DNA of 64,000 bases from Candidatus Abyssobacteria bacterium SURF_5 (GTDB lineage Bacteria > Abyssobacteria > SURF-5), in contig QZKU01000053.1 in the NCBI GenBank assembly GCA_003598085.1, positions 56,322-120,321 on the forward strand, given 5' to 3'. The notes beneath the pieces are model-generated. The model saw only the letters and a program-made list of their open reading frames with translations, had not been told where the DNA came from and made no database searches. The translations under genes were made by a program, and so were the position numbers. This document shows positions 9,013-17,436 of this stretch, piece by piece (position 1 is the stretch's first letter; each line of letters opens with the position of its first letter).

Positions 9013-9975
9013 ATGAGGTGTTGCGTCACAAGCAGAATTCAAATGCTTACGCGGGTTTTATCCACCGTGAGTTTTCTGTCTTTATTAATCAATTCAACGA
9101 CGTTAGCGGCGATCGAGCATTTCACCGGCTCAACTACTTCATCATACGCCGCCTATTACTATGGTCATCTTCATATTGAAGGAGCAGACGGAGCGATAGG
9201 CGACGAAGTCGGAGTTTTCGATCCTGACGGGGTCCTGTGCGGCGCAGCCGCCGCACTGGAGGTGGCCTGGTATAACATAACCGTTTACGGGGATGACCCG
9301 GTCACGGACACAGACGAGGGCGCCGAGCCGGGCGATCTCCTTACTTTCAGGATATGGGACAAGAGCGCCGATCAAGAAATGAGCGCAGCCGCAACCGTAA
9401 CCGACGGCCCCTGCACGAATCCTTTACAGTGGTACCAAAGCTGGGAATACTGTCAGGTGGACGTGAACGGATTCATCGGCGATCTGACTCAAATTAATCT
9501 GCAGTCCCCCGCAAACGCTTCCACCTTGGCTTCTGCACCGACATTCACTTGGACCGCCGACGGCGGAACCGATAATGCATTCGCGGTGGATGTAAGCGTT
9601 TCGCCCGGCTTTACCACCTACTACTCTACCTACGAGAACCTGCATCAGCTCATCGGCGACAGAAGCTGGACAATGCCTGACCCGATATGGAACAAGGTCC
9701 CTTCCGACAAAACCCTCTACTGGCGCGTCCGCGGCGTCGATTTGGCCGATCCGCCTAGCAACATCGTTACCAGCGATGAGGTGTGGAGTTTCTTAAAGAC
9801 TGACAGCGTTACCTGGATGCAAACCTTCGGAGGCGCGCCTTCTGACAGTGGAGAAAGTGTCCTGACCACCGACGGGGGCTACGTAGCCGCAGGGACCACA
9901 TCGTCCTATGGAGCCGGTTCAAGTGACCTCTGGCTGATCAAGACCGACGCCAGCGGCAACATCGCTCTCCCGTAA
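9013..9975 (+). CDS. Secreted protein with beta-sandwich modules and a single C-terminal propeller-type repeat
   Basis: A 320-residue protein with an N-terminal signal peptide (hydrophobic core about residues 16-32, likely cleavage near LAA). Residues about 50-130 have the pattern GDEVGVFDPDGVLCGA and GDLLTFRIWDKSA found in exported surface proteins. The middle resembles a fibronectin-like fold (LQSPANASTLASAPTFTW). The C-terminus carries one unit of the DGGYVAAGTTSSYGAG...LIKTDASGN repeat that normally recurs many times to build a beta-propeller; here TAA stops it after one unit. GAGGAGGGG precedes the ATG. Function unknown; probably cell-surface or extracellular. Confidence 0.7.
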   Translation: MRCCVTSRIQMLTRVLSTVSFLSLLINSTTLAAIEHFTGSTTSSYAAYYYGHLHIEGADGAIGDEVGVFDPDGVLCGAAAALEVAWYNITVYGDDPVTDTDEGAEPGDLLTFRIWDKSADQEMSAAATVTDGPCTNPLQWYQSWEYCQVDVNGFIGDLTQINLQSPANASTLASAPTFTWTADGGTDNAFAVDVSVSPGFTTYYSTYENLHQLIGDRSWTMPDPIWNKVPSDKTLYWRVRGVDLADPPSNIVTSDEVWSFLKTDSVTWMQTFGGAPSDSGESVLTTDGGYVAAGTTSSYGAGSSDLWLIKTDASGNIALP

Positions 9976-10310
9976 GGAGAGGAATCAGATCCCTTCTTTC
10001 GCATCCCATCATTGTTTAGCGGCAAAACAGTAAACATCTGATACGTTTCAGCATGAAACACTGCCGCTCTCGCCGCATCCGCCTCGGGCTCTAATCGAGA
10101 ACTATCCGATAAACATAAAACCCACATTATCAATAAATTACAAAAACACGAGGAATCCGCGCCAAATTTGGCATCTTCTTTGCCAAGACGCATCATTGAG
10201 TGAAAAAAAAGAAAGACTGCGGAGAAAAGGCGCTGCACGGGAAGCCGCCGTTAATACCCCTTAATCGCAGGTTGTGCGATCGGGAGTGAATCTGAAAGGA
10301 GGAGAAGATC
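9976..10310 (+). other. 335-bp intergenic region upstream of hsp20
   Basis: No gene is supported. It is AT-rich in the middle (10100-10160) and holds the sigma-54-like promoter described at 10169-10183. Confidence 0.5.
10169..10183 (+). promoter_or_regulatory. Sigma-54 (-24/-12) type promoter of hsp20
   Basis: TGGCAT, five bases, then TTGC: the GG and GC dinucleotides have exactly the spacing of the TGGCAC-N5-TTGC consensus. It lies 128 bp before the Hsp20 start codon. The same bases also form an inverted repeat TTGGCA-N7-TGCCAA, so a protein-binding palindrome is the alternative reading. Confidence 0.55.
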
Positions 10311-10784
10311 ATGGCGCTGATACGATGGAGACCAAGGACCGAAGTCGACCCGTTCCTCAGAGGTTTCAGAGACCTCCAGGAGGAAATCAATCGCATGTTC
10401 AACTACACCCTTTCGGGCGGCTGGCCGTCGTACCGCAATGACATGGCCGAGGGAGCATGGGCTCCTGCCATAAATGTCCTTGAGGAGAAAGATGATATCG
10501 TCGTGTCGGCCGACCTGCCCGGCATGTCCGAAAAGGACATTGACGTGACAATCGTGGGTGATACTCTCACCATCAAGGGCGAAAAGAAGCACGAGGAAAA
10601 GAAGGACGACGGGAACTACCATATGTTCGAAAGAGTGTTTGGCGCTTTCCAGCGCGCAATCACGCTTCCGGCGCTCGTCGAATCCGATAAGGCAAAAGCC
10701 TCTTTTAAGAACGGCGTGCTCGAGATAAGAGTCCCGAAAAAGGAAGAGGCAAAACCGAAACAACTCAAGGTGAACATTGGCTGA
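10311..10784 (+). CDS. Hsp20 family small heat-shock protein
   Basis: A 157-residue cytoplasmic holdase chaperone that binds unfolding proteins without ATP. The alpha-crystallin domain fills residues about 45-150, with the conserved VSADLPGMSEKDIDV strand region, LTIKGEKK, and the ending GVLEIRVPK that carries the family G-x-L motif. Length and order are typical. A strong AAAGGAGGAG site precedes the ATG, and a sigma-54-like promoter lies upstream. A second Hsp20 gene follows after 81 bp, so the two are probably co-transcribed. Confidence 0.95.
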   Translation: MALIRWRPRTEVDPFLRGFRDLQEEINRMFNYTLSGGWPSYRNDMAEGAWAPAINVLEEKDDIVVSADLPGMSEKDIDVTIVGDTLTIKGEKKHEEKKDDGNYHMFERVFGAFQRAITLPALVESDKAKASFKNGVLEIRVPKKEEAKPKQLKVNIG

Positions 10785-10865
10785 GGCATCCGGCGGCTTC
10801 TCCTGCAGCCTCCCACTGGATTCGAGAACCACAAACTCTTCAACAGGATAAAGGAGGGAGTACGC

Positions 10866-11522
10866 ATGTACAATCAAAGCAATGTTAAGACAACCATCCT
10901 GATTGTCCTTGTGGCTCTTCTCGTGACGGCCGTCGCCGCCCAATCCTATTACCTGTTCAAGATGCACGGGGAAATGCAAAAAATTACCGGAACCCAAAGC
11001 AATCCTGAAAGCAAACACCTGCCAGAACCCACGCTGCCGCAAGCAACGGCGGACCCATGGATTGATCATGACTGGTTGAATGCGCCCTTCGATCCGGATG
11101 CGTGGAACCCATTTGACGAGATGCAGCAAATGCAGGACCGCATGAATAGCATCTTCAACAGCGCGTTCGGCAGGTTTGGCAAGAGCTCGCGATTCGGAAG
11201 CCTGTATCATGAGCCCGCCTTTTCCCCGAAAATGGATATGAGAGAGGAAGAAGATCGGTATGTGATCCGGATGGATGTTCCGGGCATCGACGAAACCAAA
11301 TTGGTTATCCAGGTGCAAGACCAGACCGTTAGAGTGCAGGGCAAGCGCGAAGAACTGGTGGAAGAATCCGATAAAGGCGGACGTATGGTGCGTCGCGAAA
11401 GAAAGCTCGGCCAATTCGATAGGTCCATGAGCCTCCCCGGGCCCGTCAATCAAGAGAAACTGACCACCAGCTACGAGAGTGGAATTCTCACAATTATCCT
11501 GCCGAAGAAAGACCAATCTTGA
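10866..11522 (+). CDS. Membrane-anchored Hsp20-like protein
   Basis: A 218-residue protein. Residues about 9-32 (TTILIVLVALLVTAVAAQSYYLF) are strongly hydrophobic, acting as a signal anchor or uncleaved signal. A polar linker with a FDEMQQMQDRMNSIF helix follows, and residues about 118-216 are an alpha-crystallin domain (IRMDVPGIDETKL, VRVQGKREE, GILTIILPK). Most Hsp20 proteins are soluble, so an exported or membrane-tethered version suggests envelope protein protection. AAAGGAGGG precedes the ATG. It shares the transcription direction of the cytosolic Hsp20 just upstream. Confidence 0.88.
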   Translation: MYNQSNVKTTILIVLVALLVTAVAAQSYYLFKMHGEMQKITGTQSNPESKHLPEPTLPQATADPWIDHDWLNAPFDPDAWNPFDEMQQMQDRMNSIFNSAFGRFGKSSRFGSLYHEPAFSPKMDMREEEDRYVIRMDVPGIDETKLVIQVQDQTVRVQGKREELVEESDKGGRMVRRERKLGQFDRSMSLPGPVNQEKLTTSYESGILTIILPKKDQS

Positions 11523-11541
11523 AGCGCAATCGTCTTCCCAA

Positions 11542-11577
11542 TGTCCGAATGGTCCGATCGGTCCGATTCGTCCGATC
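11542..11577. repeat. Four tandem 9-bp units (GGTCCGATC type)
   Basis: Units TGTCCGAAT, GGTCCGATC, GGTCCGATT, CGTCCGATC lie directly between the Hsp20 stop codon and the modE promoter. The last unit is part of a short palindrome TCCGATCGGA. Confidence 0.6.
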
Positions 11578-11628
11578 GGATCATTTGCTCCCTCCTATTA
11601 CGCATTCCACTCGCAACCCATCTCCCGG

Positions 11629-11657
11629 TTGACAGTCATATGCAAATCTGTCATAAT
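11629..11657 (+). promoter_or_regulatory. Sigma-70 promoter of the mod operon
   Basis: TTGACA (11629-11634), 17-bp spacer, CATAAT (11652-11657). The predicted transcript start near 11664 supports the GTG at 11688 as the modE-like start and rules out the longer reading frame from 11541. Confidence 0.75.
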
Positions 11658-11687
11658 GACCGCCAGCCAACCCGAAAGGCCGAACCG

Positions 11688-12059
11688 GTGAATAAATTCG
11701 AGGCGCTCCTCAAAAACGTAAACGTCCGCTCCAAAATCTGGCTCGAGGCCGACAATCTCCCCCTCATCGGAGAGGGGCGGGCAGAGCTGCTGCGAATGAT
11801 CGATCGAAACGGCTCGATTAATGCCGCCGCAAAAGCGCTCGGCATGGATTACCGGCGCGCGTGGGGGCTGATCGACAGCATGGAGAAACGCCTCAACGTG
11901 AAGTTGATCATCCGCAGGCGCGGAGGCGCCGGCAAAGGAACATCGCTCACCGACGACTGCCGCATGCTGCTCGCGCTCTATGACCGCCTGGCGCGCCGAT
12001 CACAAGAAGCGGCGAACCGGGACTTTTCAGCCATCTTTCGCAAAGGAGAGCATGAATAA
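11688..12059 (+). CDS. ModE-type winged-helix regulator (DNA-binding domain only)
   Basis: About 123 residues matching the N-terminal LysR-like winged helix of ModE: ISAAAKALGMDYRRAWGLID-type recognition helix (here INAAAKALGMDYRRAW) and the basic wing RRRGGAGKGTSLT. The molybdate-binding TOBE domains of full ModE are absent, so it is the short form often found next to modA genes and would need another way of sensing metal. The GTG start is chosen because it lies 24 bases after the predicted transcript start with AAAGG before it. TAATG overlap with modA indicates coupling. Confidence 0.85.
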   Translation: MNKFEALLKNVNVRSKIWLEADNLPLIGEGRAELLRMIDRNGSINAAAKALGMDYRRAWGLIDSMEKRLNVKLIIRRRGGAGKGTSLTDDCRMLLALYDRLARRSQEAANRDFSAIFRKGEHE

Positions 12060-12892
12060 TGAAGCCTGGCAAAATTTTCATTGCACTTTTCCTTTCTGCT
12101 TTTCTTCATTTTGCGCCCCTTGAGGCGAACGCCGAAGAGCTTGAGTTTTTTGCCGGGTCCGCTTCGAAGCCGGCCACCGAGGAACTGGTGAAGGCATTCG
12201 AGACGCAGACCGGGCACTCCATAAAAGTCTATTTCGGGAGTTCCGGCAGTCTGCTTTCACAAATGAAGATCGTGAAAAGGGGCGACCTGTATTTCCCCGG
12301 CTCGCCGGACTTCATGAAGCTCGCCATCAACGAGGGAGCGGTAGTGCCGGAAACCGACAGAATCGTCACCTACCTGATTCCCGCTATTAATGTCCAAAAG
12401 GGAAATCCCAGGAATATCAAAGAACTGCAAGACCTGGCGAGAGAGGGCCTCCGCGTATCAATCGGAAATCCCCACCACGTCTGCGTCGGCCTTTATGCCG
12501 TGGAGATAATGGAACACGCCGGTCTTGCGGCCTCAATCAAGCCAAACATAAAGGGCTACACGGAGAGTTGCGCAAAGACGGCGAACATGGTAGCCGTGAA
12601 CGGAGTCGACGCAATACTGGGATGGCGGGTTTTCCAGTACTGGAATCCCGGGCAAATAGAAACGGTGATGCTGCAGCCGGACCAGATCGTCAGGATCAGC
12701 TATATGCCCATTGCCATATCCGCGTTCAGCAAGAAGCGGGCGCTTGCGCAACAGTTCATCGATTTCGCCTGCTCCGATACCGGAAAACGCATTTTCGAAA
12801 AATGGGGCTATGTCACGAACGAAGAGCAAGCCCGCGCATTGGCGCCCCATGCCCGAATAGGCGGCGACTACATTCTGCCGGAGAGCTGGTGA
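12059..12892 (+). CDS. modA: Molybdate/tungstate ABC transporter substrate-binding protein
   Basis: A 277-residue periplasmic binding protein of the ModA family. A signal peptide (residues 1-26, ending near LEANAE) exports it. The mature start LEFFAGSASKPATEELVKAFE and GSSGSLLSQM are the oxyanion-binding pocket pattern of this family. It delivers molybdate or tungstate to the ModBC importer; Mo or W would be needed for anaerobic pterin enzymes. It overlaps modE-like by one base and modB by one base. Confidence 0.88.
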   Translation: MKPGKIFIALFLSAFLHFAPLEANAEELEFFAGSASKPATEELVKAFETQTGHSIKVYFGSSGSLLSQMKIVKRGDLYFPGSPDFMKLAINEGAVVPETDRIVTYLIPAINVQKGNPRNIKELQDLAREGLRVSIGNPHHVCVGLYAVEIMEHAGLAASIKPNIKGYTESCAKTANMVAVNGVDAILGWRVFQYWNPGQIETVMLQPDQIVRISYMPIAISAFSKKRALAQQFIDFACSDTGKRIFEKWGYVTNEEQARALAPHARIGGDYILPESW

Positions 12893-13728
12893 TGTCGCTG
12901 GAGAATCTCACCGCGCCATCAGAGCAAGCGGCCGGAACAATTAAATCAACATGGCGGCGAAAACTGCCGTTCCTGCTTCCCATGGTTTTCGTTGTCGTTT
13001 TTTATGCGCTCATCATCGTGTTCACGTACAAAGAGTATCCGCCGGTCTCGATGCTGCGGATGCTTCTGACGTCGGAGGTTCTTCACGCGGTCTTTCTGAG
13101 CCTTGCGACCGCGACGGCCGCGAGCATCGTGGCATTTATGCTCGGGGTGCCGTCGGCATATTTTCTCGCGCGTTCGGAATTTCCCGGAAAGAAGTTTGTC
13201 GACGCACTGCTGGACATCCCCGTGGTTCTCTCCCCCATCGCCATCGGCGCGCTGCTCCTGGTCGCCTTCAGCAGTTCCGAGGGGAGATGGCTGCAGGAAC
13301 ACGTGGGCGAAGTCGTCTTCGAGTTGCCGGGAATTATCATTGCGCAGGCGACCATCGTTACCGCTCTTGCGATTCGCCTGATGAAAGGAGCATTTGAGTC
13401 GATCCCGGTCCGGTATGAAAAGGTAGCCCGCTCGCTCGGCTGCTCCGAGTGGATGGCCTTCCGGAAAGTCGTCCTGCCGCTTTCGAGGAACGGGCTGACG
13501 GCCTCAGCGATTGTGGTCTGGGCCCGAGCGATTGGCGAGTTCGGCGCAACGGTGACTCTCGCCGGCGCGACCACAGGCAAGACGGCCACTATTCCGACAG
13601 CCATCTATCTGGGTTTCGCGAGCGCAGATATCACGCGGGCGCTGACACTGGTGGCGATTCTGATGTTCATTTCCGCAACCACATTGATAGGACTGCGCCA
13701 AGTGGCGGGTAGAGCGCTCGAGTTATGA
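12892..13728 (+). CDS. modB: Molybdate/tungstate ABC transporter permease
   Basis: A 278-residue inner-membrane permease with an N-terminal cytoplasmic stretch of about 22 residues and five to six membrane helices. The EAA loop that docks on the ATPase reads YEKVARSLGCSEWMAFRKVVLP, followed by the typical ARAIGEFGATVTLAGA. The start is the ATG in the TGATG overlap with the modA stop (12892). The next gene, modC, overlaps it by ATGA. Subunit of the ModABC importer. Confidence 0.92.
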   Translation: MSLENLTAPSEQAAGTIKSTWRRKLPFLLPMVFVVVFYALIIVFTYKEYPPVSMLRMLLTSEVLHAVFLSLATATAASIVAFMLGVPSAYFLARSEFPGKKFVDALLDIPVVLSPIAIGALLLVAFSSSEGRWLQEHVGEVVFELPGIIIAQATIVTALAIRLMKGAFESIPVRYEKVARSLGCSEWMAFRKVVLPLSRNGLTASAIVVWARAIGEFGATVTLAGATTGKTATIPTAIYLGFASADITRALTLVAILMFISATTLIGLRQVAGRALEL

Positions 13729-14822
13729 TCAGACTCGAAAATCTTTCCTTCAGGCTAGGCCGCTTCAGTTTGTCGGACGTAACACTCAACATTTCCAACG
13801 GCGAATTCTTTGTCCTGCTCGGCCCGTCGGGAGCAGGCAAGACCACTTTGTTGGAGACCATTGCCGGGTTGAGCCCGGCAACAAGCGGGCGCATCATCCT
13901 CGACCATTGCGATATGGAAGACCTGCCGCCTGAGAAGCGGCCAATTGCTTACGTCCCGCAAGATGCCTCCCTCTTTCCCCACTTGAATGTGAAAGACAAC
14001 ATACTCTTCGGCGCCCGCGCCCGCGGAATCCCATCAAAGAACTGGCAGCCGCTGCTCGAAGAGTTGGTGCAATCACTGCAAGTTGAACATTTGATGGAAC
14101 GCAACGTATCGAATCTGAGCGGCGGCGAACGCCGGCGCGTCTCTTTGGCGCGCGCATTGGTCACCTCGCCCCGCATTCTCCTGCTGGACGAACCCTTCAA
14201 CGGCCTCGATCCGCCCATCCGCCGGGAGCTCCAGATACTGCTGAAACGCCTGCAGCGGCGCCTCAAGGGGACTTTCCTGCACGTGACTCACGATCGGGAA
14301 GAGGCGTTCATCCTCGCCGATGTCGTGGCGGTCTTAATTGACGGCAGGCTCGAACAGGTGGCAAAGCGCAACCGCGTCTATTTTCATCCCGCGACTCTAA
14401 AGGTCGCGCGATTCACCGGAATGGAGAATATTCTGCCGGCAGAAGTGGTCGCGGCTAATCCACCGAAATCAAGCTTTGTCGCCAGATGGTCGTCACAAGA
14501 CCTTCTGGTGGCATGCGAAACCGATGTGCCGCAGGTCGACGATTCGGTTTTTCTCGGAGTTCGCGCCGAAGAAGTGATGCTCGTCAAGCCGGATCAACCG
14601 ATCCGCGCCGGCCGCGATTTCAATATCATTGAAGGCGCGGTGTCAGAGGTAGTCGAGAAAAGCGCGACTCACACAATAGTATTGAACGGAACAACGAACT
14701 CGTCTTTGGTACTTGAACTTCCCAATTTCCTCTATCGTCGATACGAGTTTGCGCCCGGCCGGCCGGTACGGGTCCGGATCCGGCCGGATAAGTTCTGCGT
14801 TATCCGCAAGGCTGGCGTTTAG
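13725..14822 (+). CDS. modC: Molybdate/tungstate ABC transporter ATP-binding protein
   Basis: A 365-residue ATPase with Walker A GPSGAGKTT (about residues 34-42), Q-loop VPQDASLFPH, signature LSGGERRRVSLARAL, Walker B LLLDEPFNGLD and H-loop VTHDREEAF. The C-terminal third is the TOBE/MOP-like regulatory region, with LGVRAEEVML. It drives import through ModB. It begins inside the modB stop (ATGA). Length fits ModC/WtpC/TupC-type subunits. Confidence 0.92.
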   Translation: MIRLENLSFRLGRFSLSDVTLNISNGEFFVLLGPSGAGKTTLLETIAGLSPATSGRIILDHCDMEDLPPEKRPIAYVPQDASLFPHLNVKDNILFGARARGIPSKNWQPLLEELVQSLQVEHLMERNVSNLSGGERRRVSLARALVTSPRILLLDEPFNGLDPPIRRELQILLKRLQRRLKGTFLHVTHDREEAFILADVVAVLIDGRLEQVAKRNRVYFHPATLKVARFTGMENILPAEVVAANPPKSSFVARWSSQDLLVACETDVPQVDDSVFLGVRAEEVMLVKPDQPIRAGRDFNIIEGAVSEVVEKSATHTIVLNGTTNSSLVLELPNFLYRRYEFAPGRPVRVRIRPDKFCVIRKAGV

Positions 14823-14945
14823 AAAGATTCAGACTTGTCCCGATATGCGTGAAGATGGCGCGGCAACTGTGGCGAAAAATGAAGCGACAGGTTATAATGG
14901 GATTATTCGACCGGATACCTCATCTACCTCGGATCGTTTTCGCGC

Positions 14946-16343
14946 ATGGGCATTTACCAAAAAGCTAATAATAACTATTTTCTTGTTCTTGTTGCCGCAT
15001 TTATGCTGTCGTTGAGTTCCGGTTCTTTTGCGCAGGAGGTAGTGCAGCAACCCCTAACCCTTGAAGAAAGCATCCGCAACGCGTTTGCTTCGAATCCGGA
15101 CGTGACCGTTGCGCAGGAAAGAATCGAGCAGGCGCGAGCCGCGGTTAAGCAGGCGCAGGCGGGTTTCTATCCGAAGCTTTCCATATCTGAGAATTTTGCC
15201 CGCACCGATTACGCGCCGATGGTCTTCACGTATCAGCTTGCGCAAGGGAACCTGTCGGGAGAATCCCCAGCCGCGCCGCCGCCCGGCTTCGACCCTTTCG
15301 CATCGTTCAATGACCCCGACCCGCTCAGCAACTGGAACACCCAACTCCTCTTGCGGTGGCCGCTCTTTCAAGGCGGCAGAACAGTGTATTCCACCCGGGC
15401 CGCCGTCGACCAGGTGGAGGCGTCGGAGGCGCAGTTAATTTCCGTGTACAACGAACTGGCCTATGCCGTCTCAGCCGCATTCTATTCCATCCTGCAAGCG
15501 GAACAATCGATTCAGATCGCTGAAGAATCAGCCCGCCAGATCCGGCAGCAACTCGATGTCGCAACCGCGCGGTTTGAAAACGAGGTCGCGCTCAAGTCCG
15601 ATGTCCTGCGCGTGGCGGTGAGGCTTGCAGAGGCGGAGAATCAGTTGGTCATCGCGCGCCACAATCTCGAACGCGCAAAATCCCAGCTCAATCTGGCCAT
15701 GGGACGCAACGTCAATACACCTGTTGTGCTTGCCCCGCTTGAGGCGCCCCCGCCCGCAGAAACCCTGCCGTTGGAAGTCCTGATGGAACGCGCTAAAGAG
15801 ACCAGACCGGACATTACCGCAGCCGAACATAACGTCCTTGCTCTTGAGCAATTAATAGGGGCCGCAAAAGCGGATTACTATCCTCAGGTGAACGCGTTCG
15901 CGCATTACGACGTCGACACGGAAGATTTTTCCGACACCAGTGACAGTTGGATGGTCGGAGTAGGCGTTAGCCTCTCTTTGTTTGATGGGTTCCTCACGCG
16001 CTCGAATGTACAGCAGAGGCGCGCTCAGCTCCGCGAGGCCCAGGCGCAGCGTGATAAACTCGTTCTCCACGTGGAGAATGATGTAAAGTCCGCCTACCTG
16101 GCGCGGTCCGAAGCACTGCTACGACTCGATGTGCTGCAGGAAATAATCGCCGAGGCCGAGGAAAATCTGAGGATCGTATCGGAGCGGTACTCCGAAGGCA
16201 TGGCGCTGGTTACCGACCTGCTGGATGCGGAAGTCGCGCTCACCAACGCGCGCCTCCAGAGACTGGCGGCGCAGTATCAATACCGGATTGCTGCGGCGGC
16301 GCTCGAGCGCGCCATCGGCGGATTCGCCGCTGGAGGAATTTGA
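14946..16343 (+). CDS. TolC family outer-membrane efflux protein
   Basis: A 465-residue outer-membrane channel protein. The signal peptide runs to about residue 29 (SSGSFAQ|E). Two repeats of the TolC fold follow, rich in long amphipathic helices: LTLEESIRNAFASNPDVTVAQERIEQARA near the N-terminus and AQRDKLVLHVENDVKSAYLA in the second half. It forms the exit duct of the tripartite pump encoded by the next two genes. The ribosome site is weak. A TATAAT-like hexamer lies at 14893-14898, but its -35 is poor. Confidence 0.92.
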   Translation: MGIYQKANNNYFLVLVAAFMLSLSSGSFAQEVVQQPLTLEESIRNAFASNPDVTVAQERIEQARAAVKQAQAGFYPKLSISENFARTDYAPMVFTYQLAQGNLSGESPAAPPPGFDPFASFNDPDPLSNWNTQLLLRWPLFQGGRTVYSTRAAVDQVEASEAQLISVYNELAYAVSAAFYSILQAEQSIQIAEESARQIRQQLDVATARFENEVALKSDVLRVAVRLAEAENQLVIARHNLERAKSQLNLAMGRNVNTPVVLAPLEAPPPAETLPLEVLMERAKETRPDITAAEHNVLALEQLIGAAKADYYPQVNAFAHYDVDTEDFSDTSDSWMVGVGVSLSLFDGFLTRSNVQQRRAQLREAQAQRDKLVLHVENDVKSAYLARSEALLRLDVLQEIIAEAEENLRIVSERYSEGMALVTDLLDAEVALTNARLQRLAAQYQYRIAAAALERAIGGFAAGGI

Positions 16344-16344
16344 A

Positions 16345-17436
16345 ATGAAGATCAAGCAGTATTATCAACGGTACGGGAGAAGGACGGCTGCCGCTGCAGG
16401 CGCTTTGCTGATACTGATTCTGATGTTCTTGTATCTGACCGGTAATCTCTCGGGTGAACCGAAAATAACGCCATCAACGAAAGAAGCGCCACCCTCCCCT
16501 TCCGTTGCCGGTGAAATCGTAACAGTGAAAACGATGGTTATCCCCGTCGAAATCGAGGCCGTTGGCGCCGTCGACGCCCGAGAAACGGCGCAGGTTTCGA
16601 GCAGGACGATGGCGCTCATAACAAGAATCTATGCCGCCGCAGGCGACGTCGTGAAAAAAGGTCAGCCGCTGGTCGAGTTGGACGCGCGCGATGCGCAGGC
16701 CCAACTGGCTCAGGCGCGCGAGGCGCTCGCATCGGCGCAGGCCGAACTCGAACGCACCCGGCTTGATGCGGGACGGATCGAGCGGCTCCACGAGAAACAG
16801 GCTGCCACGCGCAGCGAGTACGATGCGGCACAGGCCGCTCTCACCATGGCCCAAGCGCAAGTCGATTCCGCAAAGGCGCGGGTGCGAGAGGCGGAAGTTT
16901 CTCTTTCCTTTACCAAAATAGAGGCTCCGCTTTCCGGAAAGGTAATCGACCGCCTGGCCGATCCCGGCGATATGGCGGTCCCGGGCCAGCCGATCCTCGG
17001 CCTGTATGATCCCTCGAGTCTGCGCCTCGAGGTCATCGTTCCCGAACGACTCGTATCGCAGGTGCAGCCCGGCCGCCGCGTTCGAGCGTCAATCGACGCG
17101 CTCGACCTGCAGTTCGAGGCTGAAATAACCCAGGTTGTCCCCTCATCCGATGTGCAAAGCCGATCCTTCATTGTGCGCGTCCCGCTGCCGCAAAAAAATG
17201 ACGCCTTCCCGGGAATGTATGGCCGCATCTGGATTCCTTCAGGCTCGACCGAGGCCCTTCTGATCCCGCAAGAGGCCGTCCGGCGGGTAGGACAATTGGA
17301 GATGGTGACAGTTGTCGAGGATGGCGCAGCACGCACCCGCACCGTCAAAACGGGCAAGAAGTACCCCCAAGGCGTTGAAGTTCTATCCGGCCTTGAGCCC
17401 GGCGAGCAGGTCGTGCTCCCGCAGAAAGATTCATGA
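16345..17436 (+). CDS. RND efflux periplasmic adaptor (membrane fusion protein)
   Basis: A 363-residue protein with one N-terminal membrane anchor (about residues 17-34). The order is barrel-sandwich lipoyl-like part (GDVVKKGQPLVELDARDAQA), a coiled-coil hairpin of about residues 110-180, the second lipoyl half (IEAPLSGKVIDRLADPGD), then beta-barrel and membrane-proximal domains. This is the usual HlyD/AcrA plan. GGAGGAATTTGAA before the ATG at 16345 settles the start. It bridges the RND pump to the TolC-type channel; ATGA overlap with the pump gene. Confidence 0.93.
   Translation: MKIKQYYQRYGRRTAAAAGALLILILMFLYLTGNLSGEPKITPSTKEAPPSPSVAGEIVTVKTMVIPVEIEAVGAVDARETAQVSSRTMALITRIYAAAGDVVKKGQPLVELDARDAQAQLAQAREALASAQAELERTRLDAGRIERLHEKQAATRSEYDAAQAALTMAQAQVDSAKARVREAEVSLSFTKIEAPLSGKVIDRLADPGDMAVPGQPILGLYDPSSLRLEVIVPERLVSQVQPGRRVRASIDALDLQFEAEITQVVPSSDVQSRSFIVRVPLPQKNDAFPGMYGRIWIPSGSTEALLIPQEAVRRVGQLEMVTVVEDGAARTRTVKTGKKYPQGVEVLSGLEPGEQVVLPQKDS

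Noticed and set aside
10251-11516. A 421-codon minus-strand frame over both Hsp20 genes
   Set aside because: It spans two good plus-strand genes and their promoter region; only codon-bias shadow.
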